Notes: generated by a model not told the origin, from the sequence alone. 64,000 nucleotides of DNA from Pseudarthrobacter sp. AL07 (GCF_029960665.1 NZ_JASBRB010000003.1:124001-188000); one strand, 5' to 3'; shown: positions 47,814 through 58,578, counted from the stretch's first letter. A program made the numbers and translations.

Positions 47814-50800
47814 CTAAACCTCTTCTACGGAACTGGGCTCTGCACGAGACAGATCGATGCCCAGTTCTTCCGCAGCCGTGAAGACTGCGTCATCAGAGTC
47901 ACGCATTTCAATTGTGGTTCCGTCCGTGGAGAGTACTTCCACGTTCAGGCACAGTGACTGCATTTCTTTGATCAAGACCTTGAAGGACTCAGGAACGCCC
48001 GGCTCGGGGATGTTCTCGCCCTTGACGATTGCTTCGTAGACCTTGACACGACCGTGAATATCATCCGACTTGATGGTGAGGAGTTCCTGGAGTGTGTACG
48101 CGGCGCCATAAGCTTCCAGCGCCCACACTTCCATCTCACCGAAGCGCTGGCCACCGAACTGTGCCTTACCACCCAGCGGCTGCTGCGTGATCATGGAGTA
48201 CGGGCCAGTGGAACGGGCGTGGATCTTGTCGTCCACCAGGTGGTGGAGCTTCAGGATGTACATGTAGCCGACCGAGATCGGATCCGGGAACGGCTCGCCG
48301 GAGCGGCCGTCGAAGAGGCGGGTCTTGCCTGAGGAGTTGATCAGGCGGTCGCCGTCGCGGGTGACGTTGGTGGAGTCCAGCAGACCCGTGATTTCCTCTT
48401 CACGGGCGCCATCGAACACCGGCGTTGCAACAGTGGTTGAGCCACTCTCGCGCGGCAGGTTCGGCAGCTGCTTCATCCACTCGGGCTCGCCTTCGATCTT
48501 CCAACCGGTCTTGGCAACCCAGCCGAGGTGCGTTTCCAGCACCTGACCGACGTTCATACGGCCCGGAACACCCAGCGGGTTCAGGACGATATCCACGGGG
48601 GTACCGTCGGCAAGGAAGGGCATGTCCTCGATCGGGAGGATCTTGGAGATAACACCCTTGTTGCCGTGACGGCCAGCGAGCTTGTCACCGTCGGTGATCT
48701 TGCGCTTGGCGGCCACGTAGACGCGCACCAGCTGGTTCACGCCCGGGGGCAGTTCATCGTCGTTGTCGCGGTCGAAGACGCGCACGCCGATGACGGTGCC
48801 GGACTCGCCGTGCGGAACCTTCAGGGAGGTGTCGCGCACTTCGCGGGACTTCTCACCGAAGATGGCACGCAGCAGGCGCTCTTCCGGGGTCAGCTCGGTT
48901 TCACCCTTCGGGGTGACCTTTCCGACCAGGATGTCGCCGGCTTCAACTTCGGCACCGATGTGGATGATGCCGCGCTCGTCCAGGCCTGCCAGGACTTCCT
49001 CGGACACGTTGGGGATGTCACGGGTGATTTCCTCGGCACCAAGCTTGGTGTCGCGGGCATCGATCTCGTGCTCCTCGATGTGGATGGAGGAAAGTACGTC
49101 CTCGGCAACAATGCGCTGCGAGAGGATGATGGCGTCCTCGAAGTTGTGGCCTTCCCATGACATGAATGCCACGAGCAGGTTCTTACCGAGGGCGAGTTCG
49201 CCCTGGTCCGTTGCCGGACCGTCGGCGATGATGCCGCCGACCTCGAGGCGCTGGCCTTCGTTCACCAGGACACGGTTGTTGTAGCAGTTGCCCTGGTTGG
49301 AGCGTGCGAACTTGTTGATGCGGTAGTTGGTTTCCGTACCGTCGTCGTTGAGCATGATGACGAGCTCAGCGGAAACCTCGGTAACCACACCGGCCTTCTT
49401 CGCGATGGTGACATCACCGGCGTCGACGGCGGCGGCGCGCTCCATGCCGGTGCCCACGAACGGGGCTTCGGAACGGACCAGCGGCACGGCCTGGCGCTGC
49501 ATGTTGGCACCCATGAGTGCGCGGTTAGCATCGTCATGCTCGAGGAACGGGATCAGTGCCGTAGCCACGGACACCATCTGGCGCGGGGAAACGTCCATGA
49601 ACTCGACCTCGCCGGCGGGAACGAGCACAGGCTCGCCTCCACCACCACGGGCGCGGACCAGGACGGTCTCTTCTGCGAACTTCTTGTTCTCGTCCAGCGG
49701 AGCGTTGGCCTGAGCGATCAGGACCTCTGCCTCGTCGTCGGCCGTGAGGTACTGGACCTCATCGGAGACAACGCCTTCAGCGACGAGACGGTAAGGAGTC
49801 TCGATGAAGCCGAACGGGTTGATGCGGCCGTAGGATGCCAGCGAACCGATCAGACCAATGTTCGGGCCTTCAGGGGTTTCGATGGGGCACATACGTCCGT
49901 AGTGGGACGGGTGAACGTCTCGAACTTCCATGCCTGCGCGGTCACGGGACAGACCACCCGGGCCAAGCGCGGACAAACGGCGCTTGTGGGTCAGACCCGA
50001 GAGCGGGTTGTTCTGGTCCATGAACTGCGACAGCTGGGACGTTCCGAAGAACTCCTTGATGGCTGCAACAACAGGGCGGATGTTGATCAGTGTCTGCGGC
50101 GTGATTGCCTCGACGTCCTGGGTGGTCATGCGCTCGCGGACAACGCGCTCCATACGGGACAGGCCCGTGCGGACCTGGTTCTCGATGAGCTCGCCGACGG
50201 CGCGGATACGACGGTTGCCGAAGTGATCGATGTCATCGATATCAACGCGCAGCTCGTGGTCCTGGCCATCACGCTTGCCCGTGAGGGTCTTCTCGCCAGC
50301 GTGCAGGGCAACCAGGAACTTGATCATGGCCACGATGTCTTCAACGTGCAGGACCGAAGCTTCCTTGTCGCCAAGGGAGCGGTCGATGCCAAGCTTGCGG
50401 TTGATCTTGTAACGGCCAACCTTGGCCAGATCGTAGCGCTTGGAGTTGAAGTACAGGTTGTCCAGGAGGGACTGGGCAGCCTCGACTGTGGGCGGCTCGC
50501 CCGGTCGCAGCTTCCGGTAGATGTCCAGCAACGCGTCTTCGCGGGTCTCGGTGGCGTCCTTCTCCAGCGTTGCGCGCATGGAGTCGTACTGGCCGAACTC
50601 TTCGAGGATCTGGCCTTCGGTCCAGCCCAGGGCCTTCAGCAGAACAGTGACGGACTGCTTGCGCTTACGGTCGAGGCGAACGCCGACCTGGTCGCGCTTG
50701 TCGATCTCGAGTTCAAACCATGCACCGCGGGACGGGATGATTTTGGCAGTGAAGATGTCCTTATCACTGGTCTTGTCGGCGGTGCGCTCAAAGTAGGCGC

Positions 50801-51332
50801 CCGGTGAACGGACCAGCTGGGAGACGACCACACGCTCGGTGCCGTTGACGACGAAGGTGCCCTTCTCCGTCATGAGGGGGAAGTCGCCCATGAACACGGT
50901 CTGCTGCTTGATTTCGCCCGTGTTGTTGTTCATGAACTCGGCCTTGACGTACAGCGGTGCCGAATACGTTGCGTCCCGGTCCTTGCACTCGGCCATGGTG
51001 TACTTCGGGTCAGCGAACTCCGGATCGGAGAAGCTCAGGGACATGGTGCCCTGGAAGTCCTCGATCGGGGAGATCTCTTCAAAGATGTCCGACAGTCCGG
51101 ACGAGGTGGCGACACTGAGATCGTTTTCTTCGACGGCCTTCGCTACGCGGGCCTGCCAGCGTTCGTTTCCGACCAGCCAGTCGAAGCTGTCCGTCTGCAG
51201 GGCAAGGAGATTCGGAACGTCCAGCGGTTCGTGAATCTTTGCGAATGAGAGCCGGCGCGTGGCACCATCAGTGCTGTTTGATTCGATAGCGGTGGCAGTG
51301 TTATTTACATTAGAGGTGCTCGAGGCGACCAA
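47814..51332 (-). CDS. rpoB: RNA polymerase beta subunit
   Basis: 1172 residues from a TTG at 51332 ([10 protein letters not shown]...), chosen because GGAAGGA lies just upstream and the in-frame GTG at 51347 has no good ribosome site. The rifampicin region [26 protein letters not shown] is wild-type. RHGNKGV, and the C-terminal acidic tail are canonical. Its leader holds two TCATATAGCGG-like motifs. Confidence 0.98.
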   Translation of the reverse strand: MVASSTSNVNNTATAIESNSTDGATRRLSFAKIHEPLDVPNLLALQTDSFDWLVGNERWQARVAKAVEENDLSVATSSGLSDIFEEISPIEDFQGTMSLSFSDPEFADPKYTMAECKDRDATYSAPLYVKAEFMNNNTGEIKQQTVFMGDFPLMTEKGTFVVNGTERVVVSQLVRSPGAYFERTADKTSDKDIFTAKIIPSRGAWFELEIDKRDQVGVRLDRKRKQSVTVLLKALGWTEGQILEEFGQYDSMRATLEKDATETREDALLDIYRKLRPGEPPTVEAAQSLLDNLYFNSKRYDLAKVGRYKINRKLGIDRSLGDKEASVLHVEDIVAMIKFLVALHAGEKTLTGKRDGQDHELRVDIDDIDHFGNRRIRAVGELIENQVRTGLSRMERVVRERMTTQDVEAITPQTLINIRPVVAAIKEFFGTSQLSQFMDQNNPLSGLTHKRRLSALGPGGLSRDRAGMEVRDVHPSHYGRMCPIETPEGPNIGLIGSLASYGRINPFGFIETPYRLVAEGVVSDEVQYLTADDEAEVLIAQANAPLDENKKFAEETVLVRARGGGGEPVLVPAGEVEFMDVSPRQMVSVATALIPFLEHDDANRALMGANMQRQAVPLVRSEAPFVGTGMERAAAVDAGDVTIAKKAGVVTEVSAELVIMLNDDGTETNYRINKFARSNQGNCYNNRVLVNEGQRLEVGGIIADGPATDQGELALGKNLLVAFMSWEGHNFEDAIILSQRIVAEDVLSSIHIEEHEIDARDTKLGAEEITRDIPNVSEEVLAGLDERGIIHIGAEVEAGDILVGKVTPKGETELTPEERLLRAIFGEKSREVRDTSLKVPHGESGTVIGVRVFDRDNDDELPPGVNQLVRVYVAAKRKITDGDKLAGRHGNKGVISKILPIEDMPFLADGTPVDIVLNPLGVPGRMNVGQVLETHLGWVAKTGWKIEGEPEWMKQLPNLPRESGSTTVATPVFDGAREEEITGLLDSTNVTRDGDRLINSSGKTRLFDGRSGEPFPDPISVGYMYILKLHHLVDDKIHARSTGPYSMITQQPLGGKAQFGGQRFGEMEVWALEAYGAAYTLQELLTIKSDDIHGRVKVYEAIVKGENIPEPGVPESFKVLIKEMQSLCLNVEVLSTDGTTIEMRDSDDAVFTAAEELGIDLSRAEPSSVEEV

Positions 51333-51419
51333 GAGGGATCCTTCCACAGACCTTCAGGCGTTTTCAGATCTCCCCCGCTATGCACCCTGCGGAATGACTC
51401 CGCAGTGCTACCATCCGGT

Positions 51420-51432
51420 TCCGCTATATGAC
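51420..51432 (-). promoter_or_regulatory. Motif shared with the rpoA leader; candidate rpoBC promoter element
   Basis: GTCATATAGCGGA on the minus strand is identical to 13289-13301. TTGTAT lies 18 nt upstream of TCATAT, so this could be a -35/-10 pair. A shorter copy is at 51503-51513. Confidence 0.45.
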
Positions 51433-51627
51433 CCGGGCCGGGGCTTTCCATACAATGACGTTGTTGACGGCACGTTGATGGTCAGCTGCCAGGCAAAGCC
51501 CACCGCTATATGAAGGCTGAAGGTAAACAGGGAAGACGCAAATATCTACGATACGGCAAAACCAATTACGTGTCTACCCCACAACCGGACTTATTGCAAG
51601 CACCGATTTTTTGTACCGGAAGAGGCG

Positions 51628-52098
51628 TCAGAGGCGCAGCGTAACGCCCGCTGCTGTGCATTCGCCCGCGTTGGCGAACACGGCGTCACGCACGCCATCC
51701 TTTGATTCCTGCTCGGGCGCGGCGCCCTTCTTAACTGCCGATGAGTGGTCAAGCGCCAGGCCGCTGAGTGAGGTAAACAGTCCCACCAGGTTCCCGGACA
51801 CTGTTTCTTTGGCGTCCTGCGCGGCAAAGTAGATGTCCTCGTAGGCGCTGGAATCGTCCCGGATAGTCCTGTACTCGGCGTAGAGCGAGTTGAACGTCTC
51901 GCAGGCTGCCTTTATGCCCCGGGCCTGGGGTGCGGCCGACGGACTGAAAGAGCGCGACGGCGACGCAGTGGAGGGCACTGAAGTGGACACAGTGGGGGCT
52001 GCTGTTGATGAAGAGATGTCCGGCGCGGGAGTGGCAACGCTGCAGGCCGTGAGTCCCGCGAGGCTGGCTATGGCTGCCGCGGCGACGATTTTCTTCAA
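51628..52098 (-). CDS. Small secreted lipoprotein of unknown function
   Basis: 156 residues. The signal peptide MKKIVAAAAIASLAGLTAC has a lipobox (LTAC), then a Ser/Thr/Pro-rich wall-spanning linker (20-60), and a helical domain with two cysteines (AACETF, GECTAA). No family is recognised. It is isolated, upstream of rpoB on the same strand and divergent from the thiolase gene. Confidence 0.75.
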   Translation of the reverse strand: MKKIVAAAAIASLAGLTACSVATPAPDISSSTAAPTVSTSVPSTASPSRSFSPSAAPQARGIKAACETFNSLYAEYRTIRDDSSAYEDIYFAAQDAKETVSGNLVGLFTSLSGLALDHSSAVKKGAAPEQESKDGVRDAVFANAGECTAAGVTLRL

Positions 52099-52319
52099 GA
52101 TGCTGCTCCCTGTTTTTGCGTTGCTCTGATGCTTTCGTCTTCGCCGTCCACCCTACGCACCGCCGCGACCACGCGCACACCCGGCGGATGGGTAGTTCTC
52201 CCCTATTGGCCGTGCCGTCACCACTGGAATCTCCGGGACCCATTCGGCGTTTGGATTAATGGGTGACATGCCTCACGGTAGCCTTGGAAGTACATCGATT
52301 CAGAGCGGAAGAGATCACA

Positions 52320-53519
52320 ATGGGCAACTCCAACGACAATACTGACGTTGTTATCCTGGCTGGTGCGCGCACGCCGCAGGGCCGGCTCAACGGGCAACTG
52401 GCGAGCTTCACCGCCGTCGAACTCGGAGCGCACGCGATCAGGTCCGCGGTCGCCGCGAGCGGCGTGCAGGCCGGCCAGGTGGATGCCGTCATCATGGGCC
52501 AGGTCCTGCAGGCCGGTGCCGGTCAGAACCCCGCACGCCAGAGCGCCATTGGCGCAGGGATTGGCTGGAACGTTCCTGCTCTCACCATCAACAAGGTGTG
52601 CCTGTCCGGGCTGACCGCGGTGATCGACGCCGCCAGGATGATCCGCAGCGGCGACGCCACGGTGGTGGTGGCCGGTGGCCAGGAATCCATGTCCCGCGCG
52701 CCCCACCTCCTGCCGGGTTCGCGCCAGGGCTGGACCTACGGCGCCATCCAGGCGCTGGATGTCGCTGCGCACGATGGACTCACGGATGCGTTCGATGGCC
52801 AGTCCATGGGGCTGTCCACCGAAACCAAGAACCTGACGCTGGGCATCGACCGGACCTCGCAGGACAACGTTGCCGCCCAATCGCACCAGCGTGCCGCGCT
52901 GGCGGGAAAGAACGGCGTCTTCGACGACGAGATCGCGCCCATCAGCGTCAAGCAGCGCAAGGGCGATCCCATTATTGTCTCCACCGATGAAGGCGTACGG
53001 CCGAACACGTCCGTCGAGTCCCTGTCCGGGCTGCGGGCCGCCTTCGTCAGCGAGGGAACCATCACGGCCGGCAACTCCTCTCCCCTGTCCGACGGCGCCT
53101 CCGCGCTGGTGCTGGCGTCGCGCCGGTTCGCGGAGGAGAACGGGCTGGAATACCTGGCTGTGGTGGGGAAGCCCGGCCAGGTTGCCGGCCCGGACAACTC
53201 CCTGCATTCGCAGCCGTCCCACGCCATCATGAACGCTCTGCAGCGGGCGGAATGGACCACTGCCGACCTGGACTTCATCGAAATTAACGAAGCATTCGGT
53301 TCGGTCGCAGTGCAGTCGCTGAAAGACCTGGACTACCCGCTGGAAAAGTGCAACATCCACGGCGGCGCCATTGCGCTGGGCCACCCGATCGGGGCGTCCG
53401 GTGCGCGGTTGGCGCTGCACGCGGCCCACGAACTTAAACGGCGTGGCAGCGGTAAGGCCGCGGTCTCCCTGTGCGGCGGCGGCGGTCAGGGTGAAGCCCT
53501 GCTGCTGTACCGCGACTGA
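52320..53519 (+). CDS. Acetyl-CoA C-acyltransferase (thiolase)
   Basis: 399 residues from the ATG at 52320 with GGAAG upstream; the in-frame start at 52263 was rejected. Cys94 in NKVCLSG is the acyl acceptor, GHPIGASG and the C-terminal SLCGGGGQG carry the other catalytic His and Cys. It should join or split acetyl-CoA units in fatty-acid or acetoacetyl-CoA metabolism. It is 16 nt before ybaK. Confidence 0.93.
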   Translation: MGNSNDNTDVVILAGARTPQGRLNGQLASFTAVELGAHAIRSAVAASGVQAGQVDAVIMGQVLQAGAGQNPARQSAIGAGIGWNVPALTINKVCLSGLTAVIDAARMIRSGDATVVVAGGQESMSRAPHLLPGSRQGWTYGAIQALDVAAHDGLTDAFDGQSMGLSTETKNLTLGIDRTSQDNVAAQSHQRAALAGKNGVFDDEIAPISVKQRKGDPIIVSTDEGVRPNTSVESLSGLRAAFVSEGTITAGNSSPLSDGASALVLASRRFAEENGLEYLAVVGKPGQVAGPDNSLHSQPSHAIMNALQRAEWTTADLDFIEINEAFGSVAVQSLKDLDYPLEKCNIHGGAIALGHPIGASGARLALHAAHELKRRGSGKAAVSLCGGGGQGEALLLYRD

Positions 53520-53535
53520 TGGCGGGCAGGGACTG

Positions 53536-54033
53536 ATGGTGGGGCAGGCCGGCAACCCAAGTGCCGCCGTCGGACGTCAGCGCTTCCTTGCTGACGCCGC
53601 CGCGCGCGGCCTGGCCGTGCAGATTGTGGAGCGCCTCGCTGTGCGGAGCCTCGAGGAGGCTGCCGGGATCCTGGGCATCACGCCGGCGGAAATCGTGAAG
53701 TCCCTGGTGGTCAAACACAAGGACGGAACGTTCCTGTTCGCGCTGATTCCGGGTGACCGGCAAATCTCGTGGCCAAAACTGCGGACCCTGGTGGGCGTCA
53801 ACAAACTCTCATTGCCGCCCGCGGACGTAGCGCTCGACGCGACCGGATACGAACGCGGGACCATCACGCCGCTCGGCAGCACCACCGCCTGGCCGGTGTA
53901 CGCGGACGCCACCATTGCCGGACGCCGGATCTCCATGGGCGCCGGCGAACACGGCTACAGCGCCTTTGTGGACGCCGACGCCCTTACCGCAGCCCTGGGC
54001 GCCGTTGTCGCCGATATCTCCGAACCGAACTAG
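53536..54033 (+). CDS. YbaK/EbsC-family aminoacyl-tRNA deacylase
   Basis: 165 residues from the ATG at 53536. YbaK-type proteins hydrolyse mischarged tRNA (Cys-tRNA-Pro in E. coli) through a substrate-binding pocket with a conserved lysine, here in EIVKSLVVKHKDG. PADVALDATGYERGTITPLG and GAGEHGYSAF are typical. It probably forms an operon with the thiolase, although the functions are unrelated. Confidence 0.85.
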   Translation: MVGQAGNPSAAVGRQRFLADAAARGLAVQIVERLAVRSLEEAAGILGITPAEIVKSLVVKHKDGTFLFALIPGDRQISWPKLRTLVGVNKLSLPPADVALDATGYERGTITPLGSTTAWPVYADATIAGRRISMGAGEHGYSAFVDADALTAALGAVVADISEPN

Positions 54034-54096
54034 CAACGCGGGGTCACTTACGGCCTATCAATGGGCACTTCATGGGCCATATGTGACCCCGCGTTG
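54034..54096. repeat. Long-loop palindrome after ybaK
   Basis: 14-bp perfect arms (54034-54047 and 54083-54096) with a 35-nt loop, directly after the ybaK stop and before a separate terminator. The long loop and lack of a U-tail are unlike an ordinary terminator. Confidence 0.7.
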
Positions 54097-54107
54097 GGTT
54101 AAACGCA

Positions 54108-54141
54108 GGAAACCCCGCCCACCGAAGTGGACGGGGTTTCC
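54108..54141. terminator. Terminator between ybaK and rplL
   Basis: Arms 54108-54122 and 54127-54141 with one mismatch and a CGAA loop. Serves the rplJL unit (minus) and ybaK (plus). Confidence 0.82.
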
Positions 54142-54156
54142 GTGAAGCGGCGTGAG

Positions 54157-54534
54157 TTACTTGAGGGTAACGGTTGCGCCGGCAGCCTGGAGCTGCTCCA
54201 CTGCCTTCTCGGCAGCTTCCTTCGTGACGCCTTCGAGAACAGCCTTCGGAGCGCTGTCAACAACGTCCTTAGCTTCCTTCAGACCCAGGGAAGTGATTGC
54301 GCGAACTTCCTTGATCACTGCGATCTTCTTTTCGCCAGCTGATTCGAGGATAACGTCGAATTCAGTCTGCTCTTCAGCTTCTTCAGCTGCGCCGCCACCG
54401 GCGGGGCCAGCAACAGCAACTGCAGCTGCAGTAACTTCGAAGGTCTCTTCGAAGAGCTTGACGAACTCGGAGAGCTCGATGATGGTCAGTTCCTTGAAAG
54501 CTTCAATGAGCTCTTCGTTGGTGAGCTTCGCCAT
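54157..54534 (-). CDS. rplL: Ribosomal protein L7/L12
   Basis: 125 residues: N-terminal dimer domain ([26 protein letters not shown]), an Ala/Gly hinge and the C-terminal factor-binding domain ([24 protein letters not shown]). Length is normal. 80 nt after rplJ. Confidence 0.98.
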   Translation of the reverse strand: MAKLTNEELIEAFKELTIIELSEFVKLFEETFEVTAAAVAVAGPAGGGAAEEAEEQTEFDVILESAGEKKIAVIKEVRAITSLGLKEAKDVVDSAPKAVLEGVTKEAAEKAVEQLQAAGATVTLK

Positions 54535-54614
54535 GGTGTGGCGTCCTTCCTATAGGTGGTGCTTGGCGGCCTGGGCCATTGCCTTCACACCGGAGTCTGG
54601 TGGGTGAAGAGAAA

Positions 54615-55214
54615 CTAGTTCTCTTCGGCAGCGGGTGCTTCGGCGGGAGCCTCTGCAGCTGCTTCGGGGGCTTCGTCTGCGGCCGGAGCATCTTCCGCGG
54701 CGGGAGCCTCGGCTGCTGCCGGTGAACCGTTCGCTTCTTCGAGCTTGAGGCGCAGTGCGTCAATGGTGCGTGCAGCGGCGGCAGCAGGAGCCTTGAGGAT
54801 GCCTGCAACCTTTGCGAGCTGCAGCTCGCGGGACTCGAGTGCTGCCAGGGCAGCGACTTCGCTCGCGTTCAGTGCCTTGCCCTCGAAGTAACCGGTCTTG
54901 ATGACCAGCTGCTTGTTGGCCTTGGCAAAATCCGTCAGGCTCTTGGCAGCGGCAACTGCGTCACCCTTGATGAACGCGATTGCAGTGGGGCCGGAGAGCT
55001 GGTCGTTGAATGCTTCGACACCAGCTTCCTTGGCTGCAATTGCGGTCAGGGTGTTCTTGACGACCGAGAACTTGGTGTCCTGGCCGAGAGAAACACGCAG
55101 CTGCTTGAGCTGTGCAACGGTGAGCCCACGGTATTCGGTCAGGACAGCGGCGTTCGATTCCTTGAAATCGTTAGTGATCTCAGCTACTGCTGAAACCTTT
55201 GTAGGCGTTGCCAT
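54615..55214 (-). CDS. rplJ: Ribosomal protein L10 with Ala/Glu tail
   Basis: 199 residues from the ATG at 55214 with AAGGAGG upstream; the longer in-frame start was rejected because it reads through the leader. SNAAVLTEYRGLTVAQLKQLR is canonical. The last 35 residues are Ala/Glu/Pro-rich. L10 anchors L7/L12 dimers. A structured leader precedes it. Confidence 0.97.
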   Translation of the reverse strand: MATPTKVSAVAEITNDFKESNAAVLTEYRGLTVAQLKQLRVSLGQDTKFSVVKNTLTAIAAKEAGVEAFNDQLSGPTAIAFIKGDAVAAAKSLTDFAKANKQLVIKTGYFEGKALNASEVAALAALESRELQLAKVAGILKAPAAAAARTIDALRLKLEEANGSPAAAEAPAAEDAPAADEAPEAAAEAPAEAPAAEEN

Positions 55215-55385
55215 AACCCTCCTTCCGGGGATAGTGCCGGTATGCGACGGGCCCCGCTCAGATGAGCTAAAACTAAAAAACGCCCCGCGCAGATGCACGG
55301 GGCTTGGCTCGACACGGCTTTCACTGTGGAGCGTTGCTTCGTTCACCTGCGCCGGCCGCCCTATGTTCAGGGTCCTTCGTCCAGA
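55215..55385 (-). promoter_or_regulatory. L10-type autoregulatory leader with attenuator hairpin
   Basis: The minus-strand leader has a GC-rich GCCGGCGCAGGTGAA segment, as in bacterial L10 leaders that bind L10(L12)4. A hairpin (55282-55303, GCCCCG/CGGGGC arms) followed by six T (55275-55280) then forms an attenuator. This points to control of rplJL by premature termination. The exact leader fold is inferred. Confidence 0.6.
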
Positions 55386-55510
55386 AATACATTTGGCCTC
55401 CCGCACACAACTGCAGAGTTGAGCTGCGCTCAGGAGAATGGATTTCCAACAACCGACGGTCTTTGGTAGTTCAAGCTTACGGGACGGGCCGCCGGACCAC
55501 CAAATCGGCC

Positions 55511-56641
55511 TCAGCTCTTACTGGTCCCCAGGTCTGGGAGCTCTTTTTGCCAGATGCCGGTCACGCCGGCCGTGGTGAAGCCCAGCTGCTGGTTGACAGT
55601 CAGCAGGTACCTGTTCTCGGGGGCGTTCCAGGTGTAGATGACCCGGGCGTCCGGGAACTGCTCGGTGAGCCGCTCCATGTTGGCCACCTTGATCAAAAGC
55701 CCCAGCTTGTTCCCGCGGTGTTCCTGCAGGACCAGGGTGTCGTCCTGGAACACCACATCGGGCCGGTGGGCCAGGACGCTGATAGTGGTCAGGCCCACCA
55801 GTGCCCCGGTGGCCAGATGCTCAACGGCGGTCACCACCGTCCGCCTCCCCTGCGCGATGGTGGCCTCTTCGGCCCCGCGGAGGATACCGCCGTCGAACAC
55901 CATGTCCTGGTCTATGGGGGGCTCAAGGGCAGGATCGACGTCGGCGCCCGCCTGGTTCTCGAGCACGGCTACGGCTTCCAGCCACTCATCCGGGCAGCGG
56001 TCAGTCCAGTGATGGAGCCGGTACCGCCCGTTGTTGGCTTCATCAGCCTCGGCCTGGAGATCGGCCACGAGCTTGGTGTCCAAGGGCAGTGCACAGGCGC
56101 TGAACTGTTCGATGTGCTGCAGCGTGTAGCCCGTCCGGCGCGCGAATTCGACTTCCCGGCTTTCCAGCGGCACAAAGCCCTGGCCTGAACCCGGCACCAG
56201 CTGGGCAGCCTCGAACTCGTGCAGGGACGCGCCGGGATGGTTGGTGTCAACGAGGATCATGGTACGGCCCTCGCTGCGCGCCAGGTGTTCGGCCGCGAGG
56301 AGCAGTTTGCGGCCCACCCCCTGGCGCTGGAATTCCGGCAGGATGTCCAGCGTGAACTCCGCCGTGTCCAGGTTGTCCGTCAGCGGCAGGGCAATGTCCA
56401 CCGTGCCGATGATCCGATCCCCGGCCTTGGCCACCAAGATAATCTGGCGCTCATAGGGATCGGCCAGCTCAAGGAGCTTCTCCAGTGGCGTGTAAGCGAG
56501 GTCATCAGTGCCCCAGGTCTGCATCCGGACTTTGCGGCCCACCTCGACGGCAGCCAAAAAATCCGTTGCGTCAGGCGCGTCCAAGGTATCCGGGATCCAC
56601 AGCTGCTCGATCCGTACGTCTTCTGCCATCAGGTGCGTCAT
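55511..56641 (-). CDS. Tandem-GNAT acetyltransferase, second copy
   Basis: 376 residues from the ATG at 56641, which overlaps the stop of the preceding copy (ATGA). It has two GNAT folds: about 20-180, with RQGVGRKLL as the acetyl-CoA loop, and about 200-370, with HRGNKLGLLIK. The C-terminal half has TWNAPENRYLLTVNQQLGF. The architecture recalls mycothiol synthase-like double GNAT proteins, but the substrate is unknown. Confidence 0.8.
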   Translation of the reverse strand: MTHLMAEDVRIEQLWIPDTLDAPDATDFLAAVEVGRKVRMQTWGTDDLAYTPLEKLLELADPYERQIILVAKAGDRIIGTVDIALPLTDNLDTAEFTLDILPEFQRQGVGRKLLLAAEHLARSEGRTMILVDTNHPGASLHEFEAAQLVPGSGQGFVPLESREVEFARRTGYTLQHIEQFSACALPLDTKLVADLQAEADEANNGRYRLHHWTDRCPDEWLEAVAVLENQAGADVDPALEPPIDQDMVFDGGILRGAEEATIAQGRRTVVTAVEHLATGALVGLTTISVLAHRPDVVFQDDTLVLQEHRGNKLGLLIKVANMERLTEQFPDARVIYTWNAPENRYLLTVNQQLGFTTAGVTGIWQKELPDLGTSKS

Positions 56642-57756
56642 CCCAGCCGTTTCTGCCATTCGCCCTCATAACCAGCAGGTGTGAATCCAAGCAAACTATT
56701 TATCGCCAGCATATGCCGGTTTTCCACAGCGTTCCATGTCAGCACCGATCGCGCCGTGGGCCACCGATGCTGGGCCGCCCGCAGGTTCGCTGTCTTGACC
56801 AGCAATCCCAGCCTCTGGCCGCGGTGCTCGGACGCGACCAGCGTGTCCTGCTGGGCAATGCTCGCAGGAATGCCCGGCCGCCAGTTCGCGACCGTGTAGG
56901 CCACCAGCTTGCCGGTAGGCCTGTGCAGCGCCGCCGCGACCTGGCTCTGCACGCCGCCGCGGCTGCTCGACTGCTCCTCCTGCCGGACCCTGACAGGGTC
57001 CCAGTCCTCAGCTTCCCAGTCCAGGCCGGCGATAGGGACGTCCGTGCTCATCCGGTTCTTGAGGACTGCGTATTCCACCACGAGTTCGTCAGGACACCGA
57101 TCAGACCAGCCCACCAGGGTGTATCCGGTTGCCCGTGAAGATGCCTCCAGCTCCAGTGCATCGAGTTGGTTCGCCGGGACCGGCAGCGTGAGCCGGCTGG
57201 CCCTCTCCACCTGCTCGAGCTCGTAACCCGCACCGTCCGCAAAGGCCACGGCAGGGTTATCTGCGGGCAGCCCGCCCGCTCCCGATTTGGCGGGAATCAG
57301 CAGGGTGTCCTTATCCCCTGTCCCGGAGGGCAGCTCACAGTAGGCATTAAAAGAAGTGCGGCCGTTGTCCGCGGCAACAGCCTCGGCATGTTCCAGCAGC
57401 TTCCGGCCCCAGCCCTGCCGCCGAAAGGCTGCCGCCACGTCCACCAGGATCCCTGCCGTGGACGTGTTTTCGCGTAGGGGCAGGGTTACGGAGCAGGTGC
57501 CCACGGTTTGCTGGCCAAGCCGTGCGATGACGAGCCGGCGATCCTCGTACTGATTACCGCGCCAGTATTCCAGGCTCTCCATGGCTGTGGGGCAGCGGTC
57601 CAGGTCGCCCCATTTCTCCAGTTCGTGTTTCTCGCGCAAGGCGTGGCACTCGTGAAAGTCCATCAAGCCGGCGGTGCCGCCGGCACTGTGGTGCGTCCCG
57701 GCGTCGAGCGCTGCAGGAATGGCGACTGCGGTGATCTTCAGCTGCTGGCCGGTCAT
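56638..57756 (-). CDS. Tandem-GNAT acetyltransferase, first copy
   Basis: 372 residues. Both halves have acetyl-CoA loops (RRQGWGRKLL and HRGQRLGLLVK), and the C-terminal TWNAVENRHMLAINSLLGF matches the next gene, so the pair is an old tandem duplication. It lies between rplA (preceded by a terminator) and rplJ, splitting the usual rplKAJL block. Confidence 0.8.
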   Translation of the reverse strand: MTGQQLKITAVAIPAALDAGTHHSAGGTAGLMDFHECHALREKHELEKWGDLDRCPTAMESLEYWRGNQYEDRRLVIARLGQQTVGTCSVTLPLRENTSTAGILVDVAAAFRRQGWGRKLLEHAEAVAADNGRTSFNAYCELPSGTGDKDTLLIPAKSGAGGLPADNPAVAFADGAGYELEQVERASRLTLPVPANQLDALELEASSRATGYTLVGWSDRCPDELVVEYAVLKNRMSTDVPIAGLDWEAEDWDPVRVRQEEQSSSRGGVQSQVAAALHRPTGKLVAYTVANWRPGIPASIAQQDTLVASEHRGQRLGLLVKTANLRAAQHRWPTARSVLTWNAVENRHMLAINSLLGFTPAGYEGEWQKRLG

Positions 57757-57800
57757 GCCCCCAACCTAACCATCCGGACGGTTCAGCGGGGTAAACCAAA

Positions 57801-57829
57801 GGACCGCCCGGCGCAGTGCCGGACGGTCC
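57801..57829 (-). terminator. Terminator after rplA
   Basis: Arms 57801-57812 and 57818-57829 with one mismatch and a 5-nt loop, ending in a short TTTGGTTT on the minus strand. It separates rplKA from the GNAT genes. Confidence 0.72.
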
Positions 57830-57870
57830 CAGGGTGTGCCGGAATGAACCGGCGGAAGTGCTGCTGAGGA

Positions 57871-58578
57871 CTAGGCCTCGGTCAGGACCTTCGTGACGTT
57901 GGGGTCGACGGAGATGCCGGGACCGAACGTGGTGGCCACGGTGGCCTTCTGGATGTAGCGGCCCTTGGAAGCGGACGGCTTCAAACGAAGCACCTCTTCC
58001 AGTGCTGCTGCGTAGTTCTCGGCCAGCTTGAGGGCGTCGAAGGAGACCTTGCCGATGATGAAGTGCAGGTTCGAGTGCTTGTCGACGCGGAAGTCGATCT
58101 TGCCACCCTTGATGTCGTTGACAGCCTTGGCAACATCTGCGGTCACGGTGCCGGTCTTCGGGTTCGGCATCAGGTTACGGGGACCCAGGACCTTACCAAG
58201 ACGGCCAACCTTGCCCATGAGGTCAGGGGTGGCAACGGCTGCATCGAAGTCGGTCCAGCCGGCTGCGATTTTTTCGATCAGGTCATCGGAACCAACGAAG
58301 TCGGCGCCGGCAGCGATTGCTGCCTCAGCCTTGTCGCCCGTTGCGAAAACCAGTACGCGGGAGACCTTACCCGTGCCGTGGGGCAGGATAACGGTGCCGC
58401 GGACCATCTGGTCAGCCTTGCGAGGGTCAACGCCCAGGCGGAAGGCAACCTCAACGGTGGCGTCGAACTTGGACGGGTTGGTGTCCTTGGCGAGCGTTAC
58501 TGCCTCGAACGGCGCGTAGAAGTTCTCCGCGTCGATCTTGGCGGCTGCTGCCTCATATGCTTTGCTGCGCTTTGCCAT
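57871..58578 (-). CDS. rplA: Ribosomal protein L1
   Basis: 235 residues: [30 protein letters not shown] and the central [15 protein letters not shown] are canonical. It forms the mobile L1 stalk. It is 142 nt after rplK; that gap holds no gene. Confidence 0.98.
   Translation of the reverse strand: MAKRSKAYEAAAAKIDAENFYAPFEAVTLAKDTNPSKFDATVEVAFRLGVDPRKADQMVRGTVILPHGTGKVSRVLVFATGDKAEAAIAAGADFVGSDDLIEKIAAGWTDFDAAVATPDLMGKVGRLGKVLGPRNLMPNPKTGTVTADVAKAVNDIKGGKIDFRVDKHSNLHFIIGKVSFDALKLAENYAAALEEVLRLKPSASKGRYIQKATVATTFGPGISVDPNVTKVLTEA

Noticed and set aside
50000..50080. Possible rifampicin-resistance change in rpoB
   Set aside because: The region around [12 protein letters not shown] and [10 protein letters not shown] is wild-type at the usual resistance positions.
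52218..53555. A 445-residue minus-strand frame opposite the thiolase
   Set aside because: The thiolase on the plus strand keeps all catalytic residues; this frame is a shadow.
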